Part shown: piece by piece, positions 24,498-31,680 of the stretch
Position numbering within the stretch: position 1 is the first letter of the stretch
Layout of the letters: the number at the start of each line of letters is the position of its first letter
Source of the DNA: Tautonia sociabilis
GTDB lineage: Bacteria > Planctomycetota > Planctomycetia > Isosphaerales > Isosphaeraceae
Reading direction: 5' to 3'
DNA length: 64,000 bases
Assembly (NCBI RefSeq): GCF_003977685.1
Contig: NZ_RYZH01000041.1
Span: 1-64,000, forward strand
Notes under the pieces: model-generated
Told to the model about the DNA's origin: nothing
Databases searched by the model: none
What the model saw: the letters and a program-made list of their open reading frames with translations, nothing else
Position numbers and translations under genes: made by a program

Positions 24498-26645
24498 ATG
24501 ACGCCCGACCCCTGGAGACGCCCGCGATCGGCCCCCCGGAGGCGGTCCCGGCGGTCGTCTCCGCCCGGGGCGGAGCCGCTGGAGGCCAAGGCGCTGCGGG
24601 CGACGATCGCCCCGGCGGACTACGACGGCGACGGCAAGTCGGACTTCGCGATCTTCGAGACGGATCCGGCGACGGGGGCGGGGGTGTTCTCGGTCGACCG
24701 GTCGCGCCTCGGCCGGCTGGAGGCGAGCTTCGGCGGGCCGGACGACGGGCCGATCGTGGGGGACTTCGACGGCGACGGCCGCGACGACATCGCCGTCTAC
24801 GGCTTCAGCCCGCTGGACGGCTTCAGCCGGTTCGGCATCTTGCCCTCGGGGGGGGGATCGGCCTACCTCCGGGGCTTCGGCGGCGTGGACGACCTGCCGG
24901 TGGCGGCCGACTTCGACGGCGACGGCACGACCGACCTGGCCGTCTTCGGCTACAGCCCGGACAACGGCGTCTCTCGGTTCGCGGCGATCCTCTCCGGGGG
25001 CCCGAACGCCGAGTTCCCCGCCGGCGTGGTGACGCTCCCCTTCGGCGGGCCGGACGACGGGCCGATCGTGGGGGACTTCGACGGCGACGGCCGCACCGAC
25101 TTCGGCGTCTACGGCCCCAGCGGCGGCGACCCGTTCAGCCGGTTTTTGATCCGGCTCTCCGCCGGCCCGAGCGCCGAGTTCCCGACCGGCACGATCGTCG
25201 TCCCCTTCGGCGGCCTGGGGGACGTGCCCGCGGTGGGAGACTTCGACGGCGACGGCCGGGATGACATCGCCGTGGCCGGCTTCAGCACCCAGGAGCAGTT
25301 CCGCCGCTTCGCCATCCTCCCCTCGGGGGGAGGGCCGGGCCAGTCGATCCCCTTCGGCGGCTTCGACGACCGGCCGGTGCCGCTGGATTTGGACGGCGAC
25401 CGCATCACCGACCTGGCCGTCTTCGGCTATAGCCCGGTCGAGGGGCACAGCCGGTTCGCCGTGGTCCTCTCCTCGACCCAGGGGGCGATCGCGTTGCCCC
25501 GAGGGGGGCCGGACGCGGTCGGGTTGCCCCGGGCGGCGGTCCCGGCGGCTGCCGAGCCCGACCCGAACCCCGAGCCCGACCCGGATCCGAACCCGGATCC
25601 CGACCCCGGCCGGCCTCCGTTCCGGATCGAGTGGGTGAACCGGGGGACGGCCACCGACCACTTCTCGGCGGCCGAGCGGGCGGTGATCGACCAGGCGATC
25701 GACCTCTGGGAGGGGTTGATCCTGGACAACAACCGGCCGGACAACACCCTGCGCGTCACCTTCGAGGGGGGCTCCTTCTCGGGCCTGGACATGGGAGACA
25801 CGCTCGGCCTGTCGACCGTCCGGTTCGACGCCGAGGGGACCATCGAGGCGACCATCCGGCTCGACGCCGACGGCGGCGGCCAGGGCTGGTACATCGACCC
25901 CACTCCGGCCGACCACGCGGAGTTCCCGATCGCGGCCGCCTCCACCTTCCTCGTCGGAGGGCCGGAGGGCCGGTACGACTTTCTCTCGACCGTCTCCCAC
26001 GAGCTGGGACACGCGCTGGGCTTGGGCATCGGGTTCGCCGAGAACGCTTCCGACCGGCTCTCCCCCCTGCCCGGCGGCGGCGGGTACGTCTACACCGGGC
26101 CGAGCGGCGTCCAGGCCGTGCTCTCGCCGGGCCTGGACCACCTCGACCCGACCGTCCACGCCTACGACCTGCTCTCCCCCGAGGGGCTGATCGGCACCCG
26201 GGCCCTGCCCAGCCCCCTGGACCTGCAACTGCTGGCCGACGTGTACGGCTACCGCGTCTCCCTGCCTCCCACCCCGGCCGACTCGAGCCCCCCCGAGGCC
26301 CGCTCCGCGTCCCTTCAGGGGTTCTCGGGCAGCCTGGCCGTGGTGGTCGACTTCAACGAGGGGATCGATCTGGTCGGCGCCAACGACCCCTCCCGGTACA
26401 CCCTGCTCCGCCCTCGGGGAGATTCCTTCGAGGCGGTCCCCTCGCCGTTCGTCTCGGCCTCGTTCGACGTCGCGACGCTCCGGCTCACCCTTCGGCTCCG
26501 GTCCGGCCTCCAGCCCGGCCCCAACTGGCGGGTGGTCCTCCCTGGAGAAGGCTCGACCGCCCTGACCGACCCCGCCGGCAACCCCCTCGACGGCGACCGC
26601 GACGGCCTGCCCGGCGGCGACGCCGTGCTGCCGATCCTCGCGTGA
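24498..26645 (+). CDS. FG-GAP/VCBS repeat protein with matrixin-like metalloprotease and Ig-like C-terminus
   Basis: A 715-residue predicted extracellular protein. The N-terminus is Arg/Pro-rich and contains EPLEAKALRA, a motif of the kind found at the start of large secreted planctomycete proteins. Six calcium-loop repeats follow (each around DxDGDxxxD, within about 35-340), expected to form a beta-propeller-like part. A PDPNPDP linker then leads to a matrixin-type domain. Its zinc motif is HELGHALGLGI (501-511): two His and the Glu are kept, but the third ligand expected at position 511 is Ile. An SbsA/Ig-like domain (about 590-700) ends the protein. Either the protease is inactive or it uses another ligand. 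The stop lies 20 bp before a convergent hairpin. Confidence 0.85.
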   Translation: MTPDPWRRPRSAPRRRSRRSSPPGAEPLEAKALRATIAPADYDGDGKSDFAIFETDPATGAGVFSVDRSRLGRLEASFGGPDDGPIVGDFDGDGRDDIAVYGFSPLDGFSRFGILPSGGGSAYLRGFGGVDDLPVAADFDGDGTTDLAVFGYSPDNGVSRFAAILSGGPNAEFPAGVVTLPFGGPDDGPIVGDFDGDGRTDFGVYGPSGGDPFSRFLIRLSAGPSAEFPTGTIVVPFGGLGDVPAVGDFDGDGRDDIAVAGFSTQEQFRRFAILPSGGGPGQSIPFGGFDDRPVPLDLDGDRITDLAVFGYSPVEGHSRFAVVLSSTQGAIALPRGGPDAVGLPRAAVPAAAEPDPNPEPDPDPNPDPDPGRPPFRIEWVNRGTATDHFSAAERAVIDQAIDLWEGLILDNNRPDNTLRVTFEGGSFSGLDMGDTLGLSTVRFDAEGTIEATIRLDADGGGQGWYIDPTPADHAEFPIAAASTFLVGGPEGRYDFLSTVSHELGHALGLGIGFAENASDRLSPLPGGGGYVYTGPSGVQAVLSPGLDHLDPTVHAYDLLSPEGLIGTRALPSPLDLQLLADVYGYRVSLPPTPADSSPPEARSASLQGFSGSLAVVVDFNEGIDLVGANDPSRYTLLRPRGDSFEAVPSPFVSASFDVATLRLTLRLRSGLQPGPNWRVVLPGEGSTALTDPAGNPLDGDRDGLPGGDAVLPILA

Positions 26646-26663
26646 TCCCGGAGCCCTCGGGGG

Positions 26664-26686
26664 GCCGCCGGACAGGAGACGGCGGC
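26664..26686. terminator. Hairpin between convergent genes
   Basis: GCCGCCG (26664-26670) and CGGCGGC (26680-26686) form a perfect 7-bp stem with a 9-nt loop, between the FG-GAP gene and the OxyR-like gene. Confidence 0.55.
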
Positions 26687-26688
26687 GA

Positions 26689-27579
26689 TCAGGACGGGAC
26701 GTCGGGCCGGTAGGAGCGGAGGACCTCCAGGAAGGCCCTCGCCAGGCGGGTCTGGTAGCGATCCGGGTTCCAGCAGGCGGCGATGGTCCGGCGGGGGCGG
26801 TCGCCGAGCAGGGGCCGGTAGACCCGGTGCGGGCTGGCGTCGACCCGCCGGGCCATCTCGGGGACGAACGAGATGCCGTGGCCCAGGGCGACAAGCTCCT
26901 GCACCGTCGCCAGCTGGCCCGCCCGGCCGGTGGCGACGGGCGGCACGGCGCGCTGCTGGCAGAAGCTGCGGATCTGGTCGGAGAGGCAGTGCCCCTCGCC
27001 GAGCAGGACGAACGGCTCTCCCCGGACCGCCTCCAGCGGCACGGCGTCCCGCTCCGCCAGCGGGTGCCCGACGGGCAGGGCGAGCACCAGCTCCTCGTCA
27101 AAGAGCGGCTCGACGGCCAGGCCCGGCGGCGCGTCGGCCGGCAGGGCAAGCACGCCGACGTCCAGCTCGCCGCGGCGGCAGCGTCGGAGCAGCGACCCGG
27201 TCACCTCCTCGTCCACCCGCACCGAGGCCCCGGGGTATTCCCCTCGGTACGCCCGCAGGACCGGAGGGAGCAGAAACGGAGCGATCGTCGGGATGGCCGC
27301 CACCACCACCAGGCCGGCCCGGCCGTCGTCGAGCAGCTCTCGGCGGGCGTCGTCGGCCAGCGCCACGATCCGGGAGGCCCGCTCCCGCAGCAGCCGGCCG
27401 GCCTCGGTCAGCCGAACCGCCCGGCCCGAGCGGTCGAACACCGGGCGGCCCAGCTCCGCCTCCAGGCGGGCCACCTGCTGGCTCAGGGCCGGCTGCGAGA
27501 CGCCAATCTCCTCGGCCGCCTTCGTGAAGCTGCCCAGCTCGGCGATCTTCAGGAACGAGCGGAGTTGCGTGAGGTCCAT
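26689..27579 (-). CDS. oxyR: LysR-family regulator, OxyR-like
   Basis: A 296-residue LysR regulator: winged-helix DNA-binding domain (about 1-60, with SFTKAAEEIGVSQPALSQQ) and a two-lobed sensor domain. It is called OxyR-like because of GHCLSDQIRSFC, where C198 and C207 are nine residues apart and match the redox pair C199/C208 of E. coli OxyR in position and context. In OxyR a peroxide-driven disulfide between these turns on antioxidant genes. It is divergent from ahpC, the classic arrangement, and probably regulates both directions from the 130-bp gap. No ribosome binding site is evident; the mRNA may be nearly leaderless. Confidence 0.9.
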   Translation of the reverse strand: MDLTQLRSFLKIAELGSFTKAAEEIGVSQPALSQQVARLEAELGRPVFDRSGRAVRLTEAGRLLRERASRIVALADDARRELLDDGRAGLVVVAAIPTIAPFLLPPVLRAYRGEYPGASVRVDEEVTGSLLRRCRRGELDVGVLALPADAPPGLAVEPLFDEELVLALPVGHPLAERDAVPLEAVRGEPFVLLGEGHCLSDQIRSFCQQRAVPPVATGRAGQLATVQELVALGHGISFVPEMARRVDASPHRVYRPLLGDRPRRTIAACWNPDRYQTRLARAFLEVLRSYRPDVPS

Positions 27580-27583
27580 TCCA

Positions 27584-27643
27584 ATAGCTTATTCGATCGA
27601 TCGTCGAAATTCATTCGACTTATCACGGCCGTTCTTCTACAAA
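27584..27643. promoter_or_regulatory. Divergent oxyR-ahpC control region
   Basis: Lower-GC stretch. On the plus strand, TCGACT (27615-27620) and TACAAA (27638-27643) at 17-bp spacing are a plausible ahpC promoter. ATAGCT at 27584, followed by palindromic ATTCGATCGATCG, partly matches an OxyR/LysR-type half site; the full OxyR consensus is not met. Confidence 0.4.
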
Positions 27644-27709
27644 TGGGGGGTGGCGGCCCGTCGAGCGCCGCGGGCCGGTGTTTCGATCCGAGAAGTCCAG
27701 GAGCTTGCC

Positions 27710-28237
27710 GTGCTGACCGTCGGCGATTCGTTCCCGAAGTTCCGCTCGAACGCCTGCGTGGGTGCTTCGAAGGACAGCCTGACGACGATCGACAATGACA
27801 CCTACCAGGGGCAGTGGGTCGTCTACTTCTTCTACCCGAAGGACTTCACGTTCGTCTGCCCGACGGAAATCGCCGAGTTCAACAAGCGGCTCGGCGACTT
27901 CAAGGACCGCGACGCGATGGTCGTCGGCGGCAGCACGGACAACGAGTTCAGCCACCTGGCCTGGTGCCAGTCGCACGAGGACCTGAAGGGGCTGAAGTAC
28001 CCGCTGATCGCCGCTCAGAAGCTGGCCTCGGACCTGGGCATCCTCCATCCCGAGGAGGGAGTCTGCCTGCGGGCCACCTTCATCGTGGATCCCCAGGGCA
28101 CGATCCAGTTCGCCACCGCCAACGGCCTGTCCGTCGGCCGCAACGTCGACGAGGTCATCCGGGTCCTCGACGCCTTGCAGTCGGGAGAGCTCTGCCCGTG
28201 CAACTGGCACAAGGGCGAGGAGACGATCAAGGTCTGA
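27710..28237 (+). CDS. ahpC: AhpC/Prx1-type 2-Cys peroxiredoxin
   Basis: A 175-residue peroxiredoxin that reduces H2O2 and organic peroxides. The peroxidatic cysteine C50 is in FTFVCPTE. The resolving site near the C-terminus is LCPCNWHKG with C162, where AhpC proteins have VCPA; the extra C164 two residues on is unusual. Length, the GLSVGRN segment and the C-terminal KGEETI tail agree with AhpC. The start is GTG at 27710, chosen because AGGAG lies 6 nt upstream and the N-terminus is standard; the frame is open further back. It is divergent from the OxyR-like gene and 170 bp before ahpD. The partner reductase AhpF is not seen, so AhpD may reduce it. Confidence 0.93.
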   Translation: MLTVGDSFPKFRSNACVGASKDSLTTIDNDTYQGQWVVYFFYPKDFTFVCPTEIAEFNKRLGDFKDRDAMVVGGSTDNEFSHLAWCQSHEDLKGLKYPLIAAQKLASDLGILHPEEGVCLRATFIVDPQGTIQFATANGLSVGRNVDEVIRVLDALQSGELCPCNWHKGEETIKV

Positions 28238-28409
28238 CCGGCCTCCCCGATCCCCGGGCGGGGCGTCGGACGGCCGAGGGCGGGCGACGGGAGGCCGACT
28301 GCGCTCCCCCGCTCCCGCCCTGCCCCGCACCGCCCCGCCCCACCCGGCGACCACGGCCGGAACCGGCCGGATGTCCACCCCTCCACCGATCATCGCCAGG
28401 GAATCGAAC

Positions 28410-28943
28410 ATGTCTGCGCTGGATACGCTGAAAGAGTCGCTGGTCGACGACACGAAGGACCTGCGCCTGAACCTCGGCAACGTGCTGAGCAGCGGGAGCC
28501 TGGACGCAAGGCAGCGGTACTCGGTGGCGTTGACCTCGGCCCTGTTCCTGAACGACGAGGAGCTGGCCGGGGCGATCCGAGAGGACGGCAAGGAGCACCT
28601 GGACGACTCGGCGGTGGCCGACGCGAAGGCCGCGGCGGCGATCATGGCGATGAACACGGTGTACTACCGGTTCCGCCACATGATCGGCAAGGAGTCGTAC
28701 GCGCAGCGCCAGGCCGGCCTCCGCATGGGGCGCATGGCCCGGCCGGCGACCGACAAGGCGACCTTTGAGCTGGCCTCGATCGCCTGCGCCGCCCTGGCCG
28801 GCTGCGAGATGTGCCTCAAGGCCCACGAGGCCGGGCTCATCAAGGAAGGCGTGTCCGAGGAGCAGGTCCACGACGCCGTCCGCATCGCCGCCGTCGTCCG
28901 AGGCTTCCAGACGGCCCTGGTGGCCAGCAAGCTCGAGGGCTGA
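28410..28943 (+). CDS. ahpD: Alkyl hydroperoxidase AhpD-like carboxymuconolactone-decarboxylase family protein
   Basis: A 177-residue all-helical protein of the AhpD type. The active site is GCEMCLKAHE with C132, C135 and H139, and a glutamate at E120 upstream, matching the catalytic Cys pair and His/Glu relay of mycobacterial AhpD. Such proteins reduce AhpC with electrons from lipoylated enzymes and also have weak peroxidase activity. It directly follows ahpC on the same strand and is very likely co-transcribed. The ATG at 28410 is preceded by AGGGA at good spacing. Confidence 0.92.
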   Translation: MSALDTLKESLVDDTKDLRLNLGNVLSSGSLDARQRYSVALTSALFLNDEELAGAIREDGKEHLDDSAVADAKAAAAIMAMNTVYYRFRHMIGKESYAQRQAGLRMGRMARPATDKATFELASIACAALAGCEMCLKAHEAGLIKEGVSEEQVHDAVRIAAVVRGFQTALVASKLEG

Positions 28944-29048
28944 GGGATCGGAGATCGGAGATCGGGGGTCGAACCGCTCGCCGGGACGCGCAGCCGAGAG
29001 GGAGCCCTCCCATTTGATTCTTGACTCCGACCCGGACGACCGATCCCT

Positions 29049-29081
29049 CGGCCGCCCCGGGGCTCGAAGGATCGGCGGCCG
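29049..29081. terminator. Hairpin between ahpD and arsM
   Basis: CGGCCGCC (29049-29056) and GGCGGCCG (29074-29081) form an 8-bp perfect stem with a 17-nt loop between convergent genes. Confidence 0.5.
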
Positions 29082-29097
29082 GTGAACCCCGGTATCA

Positions 29098-30060
29098 TCA
29101 GCGGGGCTTGAGGGCGAAAACGCGGACGCTGGCCGCGTAGTCGTTCACGTCGTAGCGGCGGAGCAGGTCGGCCAGGCGGTCGTGAAGGGCGGCGTCCTCG
29201 TCGTCGGCCGGCGTCGGGGAGCAGCAGCCCGAGTCGACCACCGCCAGGCCGCCCGGCTCGGGGGAAGGAGCGGGGGCAGGATCGGGGGAGCAGCAGGAGC
29301 CGGCGTCCCCGGCGATCGGCAGGGACGCGGCCGAGGGGGACGGCGGCGGGCAGCAGGCGGCCTGGTTCTCGACCTTGGCGTAGGCGTTCAGGTCCTTGCC
29401 GGAGTCGACCACCTCGACGGACGAGAAGCCGGCATCGAGCAGCATCCGGCGGTAGTCGTCGATGAGCACGGCGCCGGCGATGCAGCCGACGTAGGCCATC
29501 AGGTCGGAGCCGAGTTCCTCGGGCAACTCCTTCTTCAAGGCGATGTCGCTGACGGCCAGCCGGCCGCCGGGCTTCAGGACTCGGGCGATCTCGCGGAGGA
29601 CGGCCGGCTTGTCCGGGGCGAGGTTGATCACGCAGTTGCTGATGACGCAATCCACCGAGGCGTCGGGCAGGGGCAGCTCGTCGATGGTCGCCAGGTGGAA
29701 CTCGACATTGCTCAGGCCGGCCGCCTCGGCGTTCTTGCGGGCCAGCGCGATCATCTCGGGGGTCATGTCGATGCCGATGGCCTTGCCCGTCGGCCCGACC
29801 TTCCGCGCCGACAGCAGCACGTCGAGCCCGCCGCCGGAGCCGAGGTCGACGACCACCTCGCCGGGGCGGAGGTTGGCCGTGGCGGTCGGGTTGCCGCAGG
29901 AGAGGCCCATGTTGGCCTCGGCGGGGATCGAGGCCAGCTCCTCGGGCGAGTACCCGAACGCCTCGGCCACGGCGCGGACCCCCTCGTGGGCGCTCGACAG
30001 GCCGCTGCCGGCCACCGAGCCGTACTTGTCCCGCACGGCCCGGGTGATGTCCTGAGACAT
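29098..30060 (-). CDS. arsM: Arsenite S-adenosylmethionine methyltransferase
   Basis: A 320-residue ArsM-type enzyme, which methylates As(III) to volatile or less bound species. The SAM site is DLGSGGGLD. The three conserved arsenic-binding cysteines are seen: C55 (NMGLSCGNP), C143 (SNCVINL) and C193 (VGCIAGA). An additional region, about 235-290, has three Cys-pair segments (ACCPPP, SCCSPD, GCCSPT) in a proline-rich linker, beyond the core. The gene starts 22 bp after the phosphatase stop, with GGAGG 6 nt before the ATG, so it is translated from the same operon under ArsR control. The extra CC pairs may be a thiol store or metalloid ligand (inference). Confidence 0.93.
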   Translation of the reverse strand: MSQDITRAVRDKYGSVAGSGLSSAHEGVRAVAEAFGYSPEELASIPAEANMGLSCGNPTATANLRPGEVVVDLGSGGGLDVLLSARKVGPTGKAIGIDMTPEMIALARKNAEAAGLSNVEFHLATIDELPLPDASVDCVISNCVINLAPDKPAVLREIARVLKPGGRLAVSDIALKKELPEELGSDLMAYVGCIAGAVLIDDYRRMLLDAGFSSVEVVDSGKDLNAYAKVENQAACCPPPSPSAASLPIAGDAGSCCSPDPAPAPSPEPGGLAVVDSGCCSPTPADDEDAALHDRLADLLRRYDVNDYAASVRVFALKPR

Positions 30061-30082
30061 GATCAGCCTCCGGTGGATGGAG

Positions 30083-31084
30083 TTATCGGGCGTCGATCCG
30101 GTTGCGTACGTGCATCATCACGCTGAGCAGGAGGCGGCCGAGGTCATCGCGTCGCTCGGCGTACTTGGCGGCCTCGAACGGGGTGTCGTCGAAGACCTTC
30201 GGGTCGAGGTAGGGCATCGGGATCCGGACGGCCGCCCCGGGCACGACCGGGCAGGCCTCATCGGCCTCGCCGCAGACGAGAACCGCGGCGAAGCCCTCCC
30301 GCGGGTTGCTCGCGTCGTTGTAGGTCTTGGAGAACTCCAGGGCCCGCATCGCCGGCGCGTCGCCCCATCGGATCGAGTACATCGGATTGGGGATCCCCGA
30401 GCCTCCCCGAGGAGCCTCGACGCCGGTGGGCTCGACCTCCAGGCCAATCTCCCGCAGCGCGGCGACCGTCCGATCATTGAAGGCCGACGGTTCGGTTCCC
30501 CCGCTGTGGAACCGGACCTCGGGCAGGCCGTAATACGAGGCGGCAACGTTGCCCATCGCCGCCCCCATCATGCTGCGTCGGCTGTTGCCGGTGCAGATGA
30601 CGATCACGTGGAGCGGCTCGCCGGGAGCGTAATGCCCGGCGATCCAGTCGGCCAGCCAGCCGCCGGCGCGGCGGTGGGGCGGGTCGATCCGGTCGAAGGA
30701 GGTGGTCAGCAGGTCCGCGTGGGCGCGGACGGCGGGAATCAGCAGCGCTCGGGACTCGGGAACGTCGGCGGTCACGATGGCCTCCAGCTCTCCGGCGTCG
30801 ATCCGGCCGTCGGCCCCGGCCAGCCGGTCGAAGGCCGGGCGGTCGATCAGGGGGAGCGGCTCGGCGGCGGTCGGAACACCATCGGGGCCGAGGGCCTTCG
30901 CCAGGCGGCCCTTGGCGGAGGCGACGTTCTCCGGGAGGACCGCCTCGGCCGTCCCGTTCCGGCGGACGAGCCCGAGGGCCCGGGCCAGGGGGCCGTCCCC
31001 CGGGCCGCCGGAGGCCGCCGGAGCGATCGGGATCCGGATCGGAACGAGCCGCCAGGAGGTCCGGACGGGGGCGATCCGGGGCAT
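30083..31084 (-). CDS. Low-molecular-weight protein-tyrosine-phosphatase/arsenate-reductase-like protein
   Basis: A 333-residue protein whose C-terminal two-thirds (about 155-333) is an LMW phosphatase domain. The P-loop is C164-TGNSR-R170 (CX5R) in VICTGNSRR, followed by FHSGGTEPSAF and a late aspartate-rich part with PYLDPKVFDDTP. The N-terminal about 150 residues are an unfamiliar helical region. Members of this family in arsenic operons may act as arsenate reductases, but sequence alone does not separate the two activities. The ATG at 31084 was chosen because it lies downstream of two ArsR-type operators and a promoter; earlier in-frame ATGs (31132, 31159) lie in or between the operators. 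It precedes arsM by 22 bp. Confidence 0.82.
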   Translation of the reverse strand: MPRIAPVRTSWRLVPIRIPIAPAASGGPGDGPLARALGLVRRNGTAEAVLPENVASAKGRLAKALGPDGVPTAAEPLPLIDRPAFDRLAGADGRIDAGELEAIVTADVPESRALLIPAVRAHADLLTTSFDRIDPPHRRAGGWLADWIAGHYAPGEPLHVIVICTGNSRRSMMGAAMGNVAASYYGLPEVRFHSGGTEPSAFNDRTVAALREIGLEVEPTGVEAPRGGSGIPNPMYSIRWGDAPAMRALEFSKTYNDASNPREGFAAVLVCGEADEACPVVPGAAVRIPMPYLDPKVFDDTPFEAAKYAERRDDLGRLLLSVMMHVRNRIDAR

Positions 31085-31130
31085 CTTCGGCGGGCTCCCG
31101 CCTCGGGAGATGGTGCCTGACGCCCGATAC

Positions 31131-31183
31131 ATTCGGGCGGGCGAATCCAGAGGCACCATACATTCGGACGATCGAATTTTCAA
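31131..31183 (-). promoter_or_regulatory. ArsR-type double operator inside a promoter for the phosphatase-arsM genes
   Basis: Two perfect palindromes, ATTCG-N6-CGAAT, lie at 31131-31146 and 31162-31177 with start-to-start distance 31 bp (three DNA turns). Read on the minus strand, the upstream one exactly fills the 17-bp gap between a -35 TTGAAA (31178-31183) and a -10 TATGGT (31155-31160). The second begins just after the expected start site. The -35 overlaps the arsR stop codon. A repressor bound here would block transcription of the phosphatase and arsM independently of arsR. Confidence 0.75.
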
Positions 31184-31575
31184 GCCCCGGCCGAGGGCGG
31201 GGCGCCCGGCCGGGGGTCGCAGGAGGAGACCAGGCGGTCGAGCCGTCGGCGGTCTTCCCGGAGGAGCTCGACGGCCGCCAGGCAGCCGCCGACTCCCTCG
31301 ATCAGCGTCCGGTGCAGGTCCGATCGGGGAGGAGCCAGGCGGTAGTGGACCCAGAGGCCGTCCTTGCGGGCGACGACCAGGCCGAGCTTCCGGAGCGAGG
31401 CCAGGTGCCGGGAAACGGTGGGCTGCGGCAGGGCAAGCGCCTCGTGCAGGTGGCAGACGCAGACCTCCCGGCCGCCGGCCAGCAGGTTCAAAAGTCGAAG
31501 GCGCACCGGGTCGGCGAACGCCCGGATCAGGGCGGTCGACTCGGCCAGGGAGGTCGGGGGGGCCGTTGCGTCCAT
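31180..31575 (-). CDS. arsR: ArsR/SmtB-family metalloregulatory repressor
   Basis: A 131-residue winged-helix repressor. The inducer-binding motif is CVCHLHE near residues 38-44 (ELCVCDL-type in classical ArsR), giving two thiols in the metal helix; a third thiol may come from C98 or C120. The recognition helix is LPQPTVSRHLASLRKLGLV. Classical ArsR leaves DNA when As(III) or Sb(III) binds. It is the first gene of the minus-strand ars group, has its own operator upstream, and is followed by an internal operator-promoter before the phosphatase. Assignment to arsenic (not another metal) rests on motif and neighbours, in particular arsM. Confidence 0.9.
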   Translation of the reverse strand: MDATAPPTSLAESTALIRAFADPVRLRLLNLLAGGREVCVCHLHEALALPQPTVSRHLASLRKLGLVVARKDGLWVHYRLAPPRSDLHRTLIEGVGGCLAAVELLREDRRRLDRLVSSCDPRPGAPPSAGA

Positions 31576-31636
31576 CGGGGCCCTTGCTCGGTCGGAAGGC
31601 GGGGAGCGGCCGGGGGCCGGCCCCCCGGCCCAACGG

Positions 31637-31680
31637 ATTCGCCCCGTCGAATGCTAGGGAGACGGGACCGGAGCGGTCAA
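31637..31680 (-). promoter_or_regulatory. arsR: arsR promoter with ArsR-type operator
   Basis: Read on the minus strand: -35 TTGACC (31675-31680), 18-bp gap, -10 TAGCAT (31651-31656), then a third ATTCG-N6-CGAAT palindrome (31637-31652) overlapping the -10 by 2 bp and covering the expected start. Its half sites are identical to the two at 31131-31177. The -35 overlaps the stop codon of the upstream glycosyltransferase gene. Autorepression is predicted. Confidence 0.72.
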
